This document shows positions 43,709 through 53,129 of a stretch of 64,000 nucleotides of DNA, piece by piece (within the stretch, counting starts at the first letter, position 1; the number at the start of each line of letters is the position of its first letter). The notes beneath the pieces were generated by a model. The model had not been told where the DNA came from. It did not search any database and was given only the letters and a program-made list of their open reading frames with translations. The translations under genes and the position numbers were made by a program. Origin of the DNA: JAXGRD01 sp040766105 (GTDB lineage: Bacteria; Bacillota; Clostridia; Peptostreptococcales; Anaerovoracaceae); assembly GCA_040766105.1 (NCBI GenBank), contig JAXGRD010000001.1, positions 542,047-606,046 of the forward strand. The letters are read 5' to 3'.

Positions 43709-44627
43709 TTTTGCATCAGCGAAAAAGATATTTGACGATGCGGGTAGCGAAGTGCAGGAGTGGTGCTTCAACGGCACCAAGGAAATGCTTCGTCAGACCC
43801 ACATCACCCAGCCATGTATCTATACGGTAACCATGGCAGCATATAAGGCTTTTATAGAAGCCATGGAGAAAGAGAATCTTTTGGACAAAGCCCAATTGGT
43901 GGGGTACTCCGGTTTTAGCTTAGGGGAATATGCGGCATTGACAGCGGCAGGAACCATTGAGGAAATCGCCACGGGTTTGGATATCGTGCAGAAGAGAGGA
44001 AATCTCATGCAGGAGGCCGGCTTGGATGAAGAAGGCAACCCCAAGGGTGGTATGGTGGCAGGTTTTGGTGACAGAGCCAACATCATGGCAGCCGTAGAAG
44101 AAGCCGCAAAGGGAAGGATATTGGAGTGTGTCAACTTCAATTCTCCCGTGCAGACTGTAGTGGCAGGAGAAAAGGCCGCCTTGGAGGACTTTATGGCAGT
44201 GGCAAGGGGGCACAAGGTGAAGGCAAAGATGCTCAGCGTCAGCACCGCCTTCCACTGTGAAATGATGGTCCCTGCTGCGGAAGAACTGCGAAAACTTCTC
44301 ATGGAGGTTGAACTGAAAGCGCCCCGGCAGAAGGTATACTCCAACGTGACCGCAAGGGATATGATGGAGAACCGGGACGGAGACCAAGATGTGGCTACAT
44401 ATATTGCGGACCTAATGGCAAAGCAGGCAAAGAGTCCCGTTTATTGGCAAGAAATAATTGAAAATATGATTGCAGACGGTGCGGAAGTGATTATAGAAAT
44501 CGGTCCCGGGAAGACACTTTCGGGATTGACGAAAAAGATCAACCACGATGTTTTGACCCTCCACGTGGAGGACCACGAAAGTCTGGAACAAACTATCAAC
44601 GGATTAAAGGAGGCTATTCATGCTTAA
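43638..44627 (+). CDS. fabD: Malonyl-CoA:ACP transacylase
   Basis: A 329-residue FabD that loads malonate onto acyl carrier protein. FAGQGAQYPGMGKDL opens the fold, the nucleophile S94 is in GFSLGEYAAL and the catalytic histidine is in STAFHCEMM. The residue before the nucleophile is Phe, whereas FabD normally has His (GHSLG). AAGGAGG at 43619-43625 serves the ATG. Overlaps fabG by eight bases. Confidence 0.95.
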   Translation: MKIGIVFAGQGAQYPGMGKDLYDSFASAKKIFDDAGSEVQEWCFNGTKEMLRQTHITQPCIYTVTMAAYKAFIEAMEKENLLDKAQLVGYSGFSLGEYAALTAAGTIEEIATGLDIVQKRGNLMQEAGLDEEGNPKGGMVAGFGDRANIMAAVEEAAKGRILECVNFNSPVQTVVAGEKAALEDFMAVARGHKVKAKMLSVSTAFHCEMMVPAAEELRKLLMEVELKAPRQKVYSNVTARDMMENRDGDQDVATYIADLMAKQAKSPVYWQEIIENMIADGAEVIIEIGPGKTLSGLTKKINHDVLTLHVEDHESLEQTINGLKEAIHA

Positions 44628-45360
44628 AGGCAAATCCGCCATTATTACCGGTGGCGTAAGAGGAATCGGAAAGGGCATTGCAAAGATATTCTGTGAGAAC
44701 GGTGCAGATGTGCTTTTGTGCTATAGAAGCAACGATGAAGAGGCAGAAAAAACCAAGAAAAAGTTGGAAGCCTTGGGGACAAAGGTGGAACTTTTGAAAG
44801 GTGACGTGGCGAATCCGGCGACAGCAGAAGCCGCTGTGGCGAAGGCGAAGGAAGTCTTCGGTAAGGTGGACATTCTCGTCAACAACGCAGGCATCACCAA
44901 CGATAAACTTCTTCTCAAGATGTCCGGAGAAGACTTCATGAAGGTCATCGACGCCAACTTAAACGGCAGCTTCCATTTCATGAAGGCGGCGGGGACCGCC
45001 ATGATGAAGCAGAGGTCCGGATGCATTATCAACATGTCTTCCATTTCCGGCGTCATGGGGAATCCGGCGCAAATCAACTACAGCGCATCTAAGGCAGGCG
45101 TCATTGGCATGACCAAGTCAGCCGCCAAGGAACTGGGAAGAAGAAATATCACAGTCAATGCTATTGCTCCCGGCTTCATTGCCACGGACATGACGGCGGT
45201 ATTGACGGAAGATCAAAAAGAGGCTGCGGCCAAGAGCATCAGCCTAGGTAGGATGGGTACACCGGAGGATATTGCCGGTGTGGCTCTGTTCCTGGCATCG
45301 CCCTTGGGAGCCTATGTAACGGGACAGGTAATCGGAGTAGACGGAGGTTTAATCATATGA
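44620..45360 (+). CDS. fabG: 3-oxoacyl-ACP reductase
   Basis: A 246-residue short-chain dehydrogenase. NADPH site TGGVRGIGKGIA (10-21) and NNAG (88-91), catalytic Ser in NMSSISG, and Y154/K158 in INYSASKAG. It reduces 3-oxoacyl-ACP in the elongation cycle. ATG overlaps fabD by eight bases and its stop overlaps fabF by four. Confidence 0.97.
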   Translation: MLKGKSAIITGGVRGIGKGIAKIFCENGADVLLCYRSNDEEAEKTKKKLEALGTKVELLKGDVANPATAEAAVAKAKEVFGKVDILVNNAGITNDKLLLKMSGEDFMKVIDANLNGSFHFMKAAGTAMMKQRSGCIINMSSISGVMGNPAQINYSASKAGVIGMTKSAAKELGRRNITVNAIAPGFIATDMTAVLTEDQKEAAAKSISLGRMGTPEDIAGVALFLASPLGAYVTGQVIGVDGGLII

Positions 45361-46589
45361 CAAAGAGAGTAGTAATTACGGGTATGGGTGCCGTAACACC
45401 CATCGGTCTTACGGTTTCCCAGTCATGGGAAGCATTAAAGGCAGGGACCAACGGCATCGACCAAATAACCGGCATGGATATCACGGATCAAAAGTGCACC
45501 ATGGGTGCGGAAATCAAGGATTTTGAATTCCCCGATACTCGTGCTGCCAAGAGAATGGATCGATCTTCCCAGCTTGCCATCGTAGCGGCAAGGGAAGCCA
45601 TGGAAGACAGCGGAATTGTCAGTGGTGAGAATGTCGTGCCGGAGCGGTTTGGTGTCATGGCGGCATCGGGCATCGGCGGAATTACCACCTTGGAAGATCA
45701 GATTACCAAGGCGGTTGAGAAGCAGACCACCAAGAGAGTATCCGCTTTGATGGTTCCCATGGTCATTCTCAACATGATTGCGGGAAACCTTGCCATTGAG
45801 GTGGGTGCCAAGGCTAGTTGCTTGGCCATTGTAACTGCTTGCGCAGCGGGAACCCACAGCATCGGCGAAGCCTACAGAAATATTAAACACGGCTATGCGG
45901 ACGTTATTTTGGGCGGCGGTGCAGAAGCATCCTTCGCACCGGTTTGCTTTGCCGGCTTCGGCAACATGACGGCGACGTCCACCAGAACCGAAAAAGATCG
46001 TTGTTCCACTCCCTTTGATAAGGAGAGAGACGGCTTTATCATGGGTGAAGGTGCAGGCTTCTTTGTAATGGAGGAACTGGAACACGCCAAGAACAGAGGT
46101 GCTAAGATTTACGGAGAAATCGTAGGCTACGGTTCCACCTGTGATGCTTATCACATCACATCACCATCCCCTGACGGTGCAGGAGCGGCAGGCGCCATGA
46201 AGCAGGCAATTGAAGACGCAGGCATCACGCCGGATCAGATTGACTACATCAATGCCCACGGAACGGGAACTCCCCTCAACGACCTGTATGAAACCAGAGC
46301 GGTCAAGTCCGTCTTTGGCGAGGACACCAAGGTTCCCATGAGTTCCACCAAGGGCAATATCGGCCATCTTCTCGGCGCGGCAGGAAGCGTAGAAGCTATC
46401 TTCTCCATGAAGGCAATCTTGGACAGTTACATCCCACCTACCATCAACCTGAAAGTTCCCGACGAAGAACTGGATTTGGACTACGTACCCAACGTGGGAA
46501 GAGAAGCGGAAGTCAACTATGCCATGTCCAATTCCTTGGGATTCGGCGGTCACAACGGCACAATCATATTAAAGAAATTCGAGGATTAA
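45357..46589 (+). CDS. fabF: 3-oxoacyl-ACP synthase II
   Basis: A 410-residue condensing enzyme that extends acyl-ACP with malonyl-ACP. Active-site C162 lies in VTACAAGTHSIGEAY and the two histidines are in NAHGTGTPLND and GNIGHLLGAAG. The stop is one base before fabZ. No fabH initiator enzyme is in the window. Confidence 0.97.
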   Translation: MTKRVVITGMGAVTPIGLTVSQSWEALKAGTNGIDQITGMDITDQKCTMGAEIKDFEFPDTRAAKRMDRSSQLAIVAAREAMEDSGIVSGENVVPERFGVMAASGIGGITTLEDQITKAVEKQTTKRVSALMVPMVILNMIAGNLAIEVGAKASCLAIVTACAAGTHSIGEAYRNIKHGYADVILGGGAEASFAPVCFAGFGNMTATSTRTEKDRCSTPFDKERDGFIMGEGAGFFVMEELEHAKNRGAKIYGEIVGYGSTCDAYHITSPSPDGAGAAGAMKQAIEDAGITPDQIDYINAHGTGTPLNDLYETRAVKSVFGEDTKVPMSSTKGNIGHLLGAAGSVEAIFSMKAILDSYIPPTINLKVPDEELDLDYVPNVGREAEVNYAMSNSLGFGGHNGTIILKKFED

Positions 46590-46590
46590 C

Positions 46591-47016
46591 ATGTTGATGA
46601 ATAAAGAACAAATCATGGAAATCATCCCCCATCGAGATCCCTTCCTTCTCATAGATGAGGTGACGGAGATGGAGGTGGGGAAGACCATTTCCGCCGTGAA
46701 GTACGTACGAGAAGATGAGTACTACTTTAAGGGGCACTTTCCACAGGAACCGGTTATGCCCGGTGTCCTCATTGTAGAAACGCTGGCACAGGCTGGAGCG
46801 GTGGCTGTCCTTTCCATGCCGGAAAACAAGGGCAAGATTGCGTATTTCGGGAGCATCAAAAACGCCAAGTTCAGACAAAAGGTAGTCCCGGGGGATGTCC
46901 TTCGCTTAGAAGTGACGCTGGACAAGATGCGCAGCAGAGGCGGTGTCGGACTGGCAAAGGCCTTTGTCGGCGATAAACTGGCATGTGAATGTGAAATCAT
47001 GTTCATGATCGGATAG
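46591..47016 (+). CDS. fabZ: 3-hydroxyacyl-ACP dehydratase
   Basis: A 141-residue hot-dog-fold dehydratase: catalytic histidine H14 in IIPHRDPFLLIDEV and the Glu in PGVLIVETLAQAGA. It removes water from 3-hydroxyacyl-ACP. ATG 46591 is six bases past GAGGA. Follows fabF in the elongation-cycle operon; no acpP or acc genes are nearby. Confidence 0.96.
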   Translation: MLMNKEQIMEIIPHRDPFLLIDEVTEMEVGKTISAVKYVREDEYYFKGHFPQEPVMPGVLIVETLAQAGAVAVLSMPENKGKIAYFGSIKNAKFRQKVVPGDVLRLEVTLDKMRSRGGVGLAKAFVGDKLACECEIMFMIG

Positions 47017-47018
47017 GT

Positions 47019-48464
47019 ATGGATTACGTAAAAAAGACCAACGAGATTTTGGTACGGCTGTTCAATGTCGTTCTGAAACTGGAAGAAAAAGCCTTGAAGG
47101 AATCTTCGGCTCATAATCTGTCCATCACAGAGATCCATACTTTGGCTGCCATCGGCATTGGCATGGAGAGAACCATGGGAGAAGCGGCAGATCTACTGCA
47201 GATAAATATTTCCACCCTCACCACGGCCATCAACAAACTGGTCAAGAAGGGATATGTGGAGCGCTTTCGCATTTCCTCCGACCGAAGAATCGTCAAAATC
47301 AAACTGACCAAGGCGGGGGAAGATGCGGTCACGGAACACGAAGAGTTTCATCGTCGCATGGTGGAAAAGTCCATTGGGGAGCTTTCCAAGGATGATATCG
47401 CCGCCTTTGTCCAGTCCTTGGACAACATCAATGACTTTCTTGACATGCAGCTGATACAGCCGGAAAAGGCACCGGAGGACTATCCTCCCGGGCCGGTCAC
47501 CTTGGGTTCCCACACGGTACCCAAGGGAATCTTTCAGGGAGGCATGGGAATCGGTATTTCCATGAGTTCCTTGGCTTCGGCTGTGGCAGCGGAAGGCGGG
47601 CTGGGGGTCATTTCCGGGGCAAACATCGGTTTCGGGGAAGAGGATTATTCCCGACATCCAATGCTTGCCAATATTCGCGTCCTACAAAGGGAAGTGGAGA
47701 AGGCACGGAAAGCGGTAAAGGATTTAGACGGGGCGGGTCCCATAGGCGTGAACATTCCCTACAAAACTCAGAACTATGATGAGTTGGTATCCGCCGCCGT
47801 AGAGGCAGGTGCACAGGTAATCATCACCGGTGCAGGACTTCCTCTTCGTCTTCCGGAAATCTGTAGGGATAAAAATGTTGCCCTCGTTCCGGTGGTCTCA
47901 TCTCTGAGAGCGGCTAAAATCATTTTGAAGAATTGGGAGAAGAAACATCACAGGCGACCGGATGCCTTCATCTTTGAAAACGTATTTGCCGGCGGGCAGT
48001 TGGGGTACAGAGGATCCCGGTTGGATGTGGAGAGAGGGAACTATTACAAGACCATCTCCGACATTAAAAAGGAAATCGGCGATATTCCCTTGATTGTAGC
48101 CGGCGGAATTTTTTCCAGAGATGACGGTGTTCATGCATATATATACGGTGCCGACGGCATTCAAGTGGCAAGTCGCTTTGTCACCACCGAAGAGTGCGAT
48201 GCCCCTGATACCATCAAGGAGGCCTATTTGAAATGCACGGAAAATGATGTTACAATTATTCAAACACCGAGCAACATGCCCTATCGAGCCATCAAGAATT
48301 CCTTCACGGAATCCCTTCGCGAAGGGGAGGACTTCGATGTGAATGAGGCGCTCATTAGAGCTGCCAAGGGTGATGCGGAAAAGGGTCTCGTCTTTTGTGG
48401 AAGCAAAGTTTACCGACAGAACAAATTGGAAAGGGTGGCGGACATTATAGACGAGCTGGTATGA
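47019..48464 (+). CDS. MarR regulator fused to a FabK-like flavin barrel
   Basis: One continuous 481-residue frame. Residues 1-145 are a FabT-like MarR regulator: ITEIHTLAAIG, the recognition helix region MGEAADLLQINISTLTTAINKLVKKGYV and the wing SDRRIVKIKLTKAGE. After a linker (146-165), residues 166-481 are a nitronate-monooxygenase/FabK TIM barrel: FQGGMGIGISMSSLASAVAAEGGLG, GVNIPYKT, AGGIFSRDDG, GADGIQVASRF. The phosphate- and flavin-binding glycines are kept, but the catalytic histidine of AGGH is Gln327 (FAGGQLGY). This suggests a flavin- or ligand-binding sensor rather than a reductase. It is the last fab gene, two bases after fabZ. Confidence 0.9.
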   Translation: MDYVKKTNEILVRLFNVVLKLEEKALKESSAHNLSITEIHTLAAIGIGMERTMGEAADLLQINISTLTTAINKLVKKGYVERFRISSDRRIVKIKLTKAGEDAVTEHEEFHRRMVEKSIGELSKDDIAAFVQSLDNINDFLDMQLIQPEKAPEDYPPGPVTLGSHTVPKGIFQGGMGIGISMSSLASAVAAEGGLGVISGANIGFGEEDYSRHPMLANIRVLQREVEKARKAVKDLDGAGPIGVNIPYKTQNYDELVSAAVEAGAQVIITGAGLPLRLPEICRDKNVALVPVVSSLRAAKIILKNWEKKHHRRPDAFIFENVFAGGQLGYRGSRLDVERGNYYKTISDIKKEIGDIPLIVAGGIFSRDDGVHAYIYGADGIQVASRFVTTEECDAPDTIKEAYLKCTENDVTIIQTPSNMPYRAIKNSFTESLREGEDFDVNEALIRAAKGDAEKGLVFCGSKVYRQNKLERVADIIDELV

Positions 48465-48479
48465 CAAGGAGCAGGAATA

Positions 48480-51400
48480 ATGCTGCAGATCTATTACGGT
48501 CGTGAATGCGTAGACCGAGACAGATATATATTCGAACATATAAAAGGCGAAACCTTACTGATTGTGCCTGACCAGTTTACACTGCAGGCGGAAAGGGATG
48601 CCTTTTTTTATTGTGGAGATCGGAAAGGCTTCATGGATCTTCAAGTATTGAGTTTCTCTCGCCTCGGTGCACGAGTCTTGGAAGAGTTGGGAGGGGGCAA
48701 GCGGCCGATGATCAATAAGCAAGGTCGTCACATGCTCCTGACGAAGATCTTGAAGAAGCAGGAAGAACAGCTGGAGCTCTACCGAGGCTACAGTGGCAAT
48801 ACCGCCTTCATTGAGCGAGTCAATAATTTTATTTCTGAGGTCAAACAGCAGGGTATTACACCTAAGATTCTTCTCGAGAAGGCGCAAGATCAAGATGCCT
48901 CTCTTTTCCTACAAAAAAAACTGACAGAGATTCATGGCATTTTTGCCGCCTACGAGGAAGCAATCCAAGGGAAATACGTAGATACAGAGGACTATGTAAG
49001 TCTCTACAGTGAAAAGATCGGCGATAGCAAGCGGTTGGAAGGACAAACCCTTTGGATATACGGCTTCGATTACTTCACTCCAAAGAATCTTCTCGTCATC
49101 GGCAGCCTCTTGCAAAAGGTAAAAGAGGTGAATATCGTTCTCACTTGGGATGATGGGGGAAGAGATGCTCATGTCTTCTCCATCGGCAGTCACATGGTGA
49201 AGAAGTTGCAGGAGACTGCTGAAAAGGCAGGCGTTCCTTGGAACTTGGAGGCGATTCCCCTGACCGACAGCTGTGAGAGGCCCCCAGCTTTGGAAACACT
49301 GGAAAGAGAACTCTTTGCTCTTCCCGCGAAAAAGAGCGAAGAGAAAGAAGGAATCACCTTAGTAAGAGCTGCAAATTATTATAACGAAGGGGAGACCGCT
49401 GCGGCAAAGGTTCTGGAGTTGGTCAGGGAAAAGGGTTATCGATTCCGAGAAATATCCTTGATTTGCAACGATTTGGACACGAGAGGGAATATATACAAGC
49501 GGGTCTTTGAGCAATACGGCATCGATCTTTTTCTGGATCAAAAGCGGGACATACTGCACAGCCCCGCCGTGGTATATATCATCTCCCTAATGGATGTAAT
49601 CACCCGTGGATATCAACGGGAAGACATTCTCCGACTGTTGAAAACCGGCTTATCGGATTTGTCCCAAGAAGAAGTGGAGGCATTGGAAAACTACGCCGTT
49701 GCTTACAATATCAACGGCACGGGATGGAAAAAGCCCTTTGCCAAGGGAATCACGGAATACGGGGAAGAGGAACTTGCCCTTTTGGAGCAATATAGACAGA
49801 GAGCCGTCGACGGTATTTTGCTTTTCGGCGAGGCATTTAAGAACGCCAAAATCGTAAGAGAGAAGGTGGAAACCACTTATGGATACTTAAAGGACGAGGC
49901 TAAGATTCCCGAGAAGCTGGAAGCCCTCATGGAGGACCAACTGGAAGCCGGGGATGGGGAGGCAACGGAAGAAACGGCACAGATCTGGAATATCGCAGTG
50001 AAGATACTGGACCAACTGGTGGGTGTTATCGGGGAAGAGAAAATCTCCATGAAGGACTACAACACCTTGTTACAAGCCGGTTTTGAAGCAGTGGAAATCG
50101 GTCTTCTCCCACCTACCGTAGACGGACTGGTGCTGGGCACCATGCAGAGAAGCAGGAACAGCCGCATCCGCGCCACCCTTATTTTGGGTGCCAACGAGGG
50201 TATTCTGCCGGCCAATGTAGGTGGAGACGGTCTCTTCTCGGAAGAGGAAAAGGAGAGACTCAACCAAGGACAGACAGTTTGCAAGCCGGATAGCCTGCGC
50301 ATGGAAGAAGAAAACTTGGCCATCTACAAAAACATCGCAAAGACGGGAGAGGAACTGTGGATGAGCTGTTCTGCATCGGATGAAGAGGGAAAGGCTTCAG
50401 AACCATCCTTGATCTTTGAGAAGATACGGGAAATCTTTGATATGGAACCGGAGAAGGATTTGGCAAACCGAGAGGACCCTCTTGCCTTCCTGGGTGGAAA
50501 GAACATTACCCTCAGCAGACTGGCAGGTGCGTTGCGAAGGGCAGAGAAGGGGGAATCCCTCAGCGATCCCATGAAGGAAGCGCTTCTTTGGTACCAAAAA
50601 AATGCACCCAGGGAGTACTCCATGTTGCTGGAAGGCTTGAATTTTACCAATCGAGCAGAGAACCTAGGGAAAGAAACTGCTTCAGAGCTGTATCTAAAGG
50701 AGGGGAGGGAGGACTTTTCCTTCAGCCCATCTCGCTTGGAGAAATACGGCAGATGCCCCTTTTCACACTTTGTCCGATACGGCCTTCGACCGATGGAGCG
50801 AAGATCATACCAGGTAGAACCACTGGATATGGGTGATTTGGCTCATCGTTGCCTTATGATTCTTTCCACACGATTGACCAAAGAAGGTGTGAATATCCGA
50901 GACGAGAGCTCCCCTTGGATGTCCGTGACCAAGGAAGAATGCGACAAGATGGTGGAAGAAATCCTGACCGGGGAAGGGGAGGACTATCGGGAAGGATTGC
51001 TTTCCAGTGATCGAGAGCAAGCTTATCGAGGAGAACGAGTGAAGCAACTGTGCCTGGAGTCCGCTTGGATCATGGTGAATCACGTTCGTCGCGGCTCCAT
51101 TCGAGCCATGGGATACGAGGTGCCCTTTGGCAGGTCCTGCCGGATGGAGCCCATCCGGGTGCCCTATGAAGGCGGTACTATATTCATAGAAGGAAAAATT
51201 GACCGAATCGACCACTTAGAGGATGATTATGTGAAGGTCATCGATTACAAATCGGGGAACGACTACTATAGTGAAGATGAAGCAACCGCCGGGTGGAAGT
51301 TGCAACTCTTCGTGTATCTGCGAGCTGCGGCCGGAGAAGAGAAGAAGCCTGCCGGTGCCTTTTACTTCCCCATTGGCGAACCCTTCATGGACGGTTCGGA

Positions 51401-51779
51401 AAAGGAAAAAACTGCCATTCTTCAATCATTAGAAAAAGACCTTCGAAAGAAGTTCAAAATGGACGGGATTCTCCTCAACAAGCCGGAAGTGATTCATGCC
51501 ATCGCCGGAGATTTTGAGGGGTACTCGGATATTGCCCCTGTACAGATGGTGAAAGGGGATGCAAAGAGCACGGCCAAAGTACTGGAAGAAGATGATTTCA
51601 ATACGTTATTGGACCGAGTTGCCAATCGAATGGATGATATGTGTCGGGAAATCGTCGGGGGGGAAATATCTATTCTTCCCAGAAAAACCAAGACGTTATC
51701 TGCTTGTACCTACTGCAATTACAAGGGGATCTGCAAGTTTGACGAGGCATTGGAGGGTTGCGATTACGTGAGGATATAA
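48480..51779 (+). CDS. addB: ATP-dependent helicase/nuclease subunit B
   Basis: A 1099-residue AddB, partner of AddA in double-strand break resection. It has an inactivated helicase start, the nuclease motifs IEGKIDRIDHLEDDYVKVIDYKSG near 905-925, and the iron-sulfur cysteines: C759 in YGRCPFSHF and C1076, C1079, C1085 in CTYCNYKGIC. The ATG follows AAGGAGCAGG 15 bases after the MarR fusion, so it may be read through from the fab operon. addA does not follow; the next gene is a surface protein with its own promoter. Confidence 0.95.
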   Translation: MLQIYYGRECVDRDRYIFEHIKGETLLIVPDQFTLQAERDAFFYCGDRKGFMDLQVLSFSRLGARVLEELGGGKRPMINKQGRHMLLTKILKKQEEQLELYRGYSGNTAFIERVNNFISEVKQQGITPKILLEKAQDQDASLFLQKKLTEIHGIFAAYEEAIQGKYVDTEDYVSLYSEKIGDSKRLEGQTLWIYGFDYFTPKNLLVIGSLLQKVKEVNIVLTWDDGGRDAHVFSIGSHMVKKLQETAEKAGVPWNLEAIPLTDSCERPPALETLERELFALPAKKSEEKEGITLVRAANYYNEGETAAAKVLELVREKGYRFREISLICNDLDTRGNIYKRVFEQYGIDLFLDQKRDILHSPAVVYIISLMDVITRGYQREDILRLLKTGLSDLSQEEVEALENYAVAYNINGTGWKKPFAKGITEYGEEELALLEQYRQRAVDGILLFGEAFKNAKIVREKVETTYGYLKDEAKIPEKLEALMEDQLEAGDGEATEETAQIWNIAVKILDQLVGVIGEEKISMKDYNTLLQAGFEAVEIGLLPPTVDGLVLGTMQRSRNSRIRATLILGANEGILPANVGGDGLFSEEEKERLNQGQTVCKPDSLRMEEENLAIYKNIAKTGEELWMSCSASDEEGKASEPSLIFEKIREIFDMEPEKDLANREDPLAFLGGKNITLSRLAGALRRAEKGESLSDPMKEALLWYQKNAPREYSMLLEGLNFTNRAENLGKETASELYLKEGREDFSFSPSRLEKYGRCPFSHFVRYGLRPMERRSYQVEPLDMGDLAHRCLMILSTRLTKEGVNIRDESSPWMSVTKEECDKMVEEILTGEGEDYREGLLSSDREQAYRGERVKQLCLESAWIMVNHVRRGSIRAMGYEVPFGRSCRMEPIRVPYEGGTIFIEGKIDRIDHLEDDYVKVIDYKSGNDYYSEDEATAGWKLQLFVYLRAAAGEEKKPAGAFYFPIGEPFMDGSEKEKTAILQSLEKDLRKKFKMDGILLNKPEVIHAIAGDFEGYSDIAPVQMVKGDAKSTAKVLEEDDFNTLLDRVANRMDDMCREIVGGEISILPRKTKTLSACTYCNYKGICKFDEALEGCDYVRI

Positions 51780-51794
51780 AGAAAAATGATAATA

Positions 51795-51823
51795 TTGCTT
51801 GCTCTGCGTTAGTGTGTTAAAAT
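51795..51823 (+). promoter_or_regulatory. Promoter of surface-protein paralog 3
   Basis: TTGCTT (51795-51800), 17-base spacer, TAAAAT (51818-51823), in the gap after addB. Confidence 0.6.
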
Positions 51824-51861
51824 AACCTAATAAAACTTCATTATATTTAAAAGGGGGAAAT

Positions 51862-52821
51862 ATGAGAAAGAAGATTTTTGCGTTTATTTTGGCTACCTTG
51901 ATGGTGGCTACTTTTGTTCCGACAACAGCATTCGGGGTAGAATATGCAGAGGAATTCCTGTATGTGGACGGAAAGTATATGGCAGCGGAAGGCGGGGCGA
52001 TTGAAGACAGTGAAGGGGAAGGATGGAGTTATTCCAACGGCACCTTGGTTCTCGACGGATATTCCGGTGGCCCAATCGTAATGGATGGTATTCCTACGAA
52101 GAGAGAATTGAACATCGAGCTGCGCGGAAGCAACACCGTTGAAATGACAGCGATAACAGATGATAGGCTGATGGGAATGGTGGGTCAGAGGCTAGGCATC
52201 TTTATTTATTCCGGTACCATAAATTTTACCGGTAATGGTACGTTGCAGATTACGGGGAACGAAGATACGTTGTTTGCACCTATTATGGCCCATTCCGGAT
52301 ACATCGATTTTGCTTTGGGTGAAGGCGGTAAGGTTCGCATTGATACACAGCTTAATCCTGAAAATGAGTTCCCGGGGGGAATTCAGGCTTTTCAAAGCGA
52401 TGTGATCTTTTACGGAACCATAGACAGAATCACTCTTCAAGAAGGGAACTTCATTGAAAGACCGGAAGGAGGAACTATTGCAGTTTGGGAATTGCCAATG
52501 TCTTCTATGAAGACGATGAATGATGATGAGAAGACGACTCCGGTGCCTACGACAAAGAATGCACCGAACCCTGATATTCCAACCAATCCATCCTACACTA
52601 CCGTTGTGGACGGTGACGGAAACCCGGCAAGAAATGTAACCATCAGCGGGCCCATCCCTTCTCCTCAGGAGGTAACGCCGGCTGACGTTGAAGCAAAACC
52701 GGCGGGCACCGTAACAAAGACAAAAACACCGAAGACCGGGGATGAGAGTATGGCATTTGTTGCAGTTGCCTTGATGTTTGCATGTGGAGCGGCTTGTGTC
52801 GGACTTAGGAAGAGAATCTGA
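51862..52821 (+). CDS. Sortase-anchored surface protein, paralog 3
   Basis: A 319-residue relative of the two proteins at 33064 and 34087. The signal peptide MRKKIFAFILATLMVATFVPTTAFG and the domain hallmark GWSYSNGTLVLDGYSGGPIVM with LNIELRGSNTVEM are shared at protein level, but the DNA is not conserved as between the first two. The sorting signal TPKTGD starts at residue 289, followed by a helix and RKRI. It borders the peptide-biosynthesis cluster but ends in its own terminator. Confidence 0.84.
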   Translation: MRKKIFAFILATLMVATFVPTTAFGVEYAEEFLYVDGKYMAAEGGAIEDSEGEGWSYSNGTLVLDGYSGGPIVMDGIPTKRELNIELRGSNTVEMTAITDDRLMGMVGQRLGIFIYSGTINFTGNGTLQITGNEDTLFAPIMAHSGYIDFALGEGGKVRIDTQLNPENEFPGGIQAFQSDVIFYGTIDRITLQEGNFIERPEGGTIAVWELPMSSMKTMNDDEKTTPVPTTKNAPNPDIPTNPSYTTVVDGDGNPARNVTISGPIPSPQEVTPADVEAKPAGTVTKTKTPKTGDESMAFVAVALMFACGAACVGLRKRI

Positions 52822-52846
52822 TACTGAGATTCATAATGATCGCATA

Positions 52847-52882
52847 AAAAAGTACCGGGAGAAATATCTTCCGGTACTTTTT
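52847..52882 (+). terminator. Rho-independent terminator of paralog 3
   Basis: A 16-bp stem (52847-52862 with 52867-52882, one G-U) and 4-base loop AATA with T residues on the 3' arm. It isolates the surface gene from the peptide cluster. Confidence 0.93.
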
Positions 52883-53129
52883 ATTTGGCATGTTATGGAT
52901 AGGTTAATAATATTAATTATTTTTAACCCCTCAAAAAAAAGAGGATTGCTGGTAAATGAGGATTACGCGGAATAATTGCAACTATGATTCGAGAAAATAC
53001 AAGATATTTGTTTTACAAAAGATTAACCGCTCCTTAATTCGGGCGTTACGCCTGAAGGATATAATTCTTAGTAATATAGTATTCGTCAGGGATACAAACA
53101 CACTCAAATAATATAAGGAGGTGCCAACT
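52883..53129 (+). promoter_or_regulatory. Leader and promoter region of the modified-peptide cluster
   Basis: An AT-rich 247-base region without a gene. It holds a TATAAT at 53060-53065 with only a poor -35 (ATTCGG at 53037), a second TATAGT at 53075-53080, and the palindrome GGGCG-TTA-CGCCT (53041-53053) just upstream of the first -10. A weak -35 next to a palindrome suggests an activated or repressed promoter. AAGGAGGTG (53115-53123) ends the region. Confidence 0.55.

Noticed and set aside
45435..46154. 239-codon minus-strand frame inside fabF
   Set aside because: Shadow of fabF; no motif, no promoter and no ribosome site.
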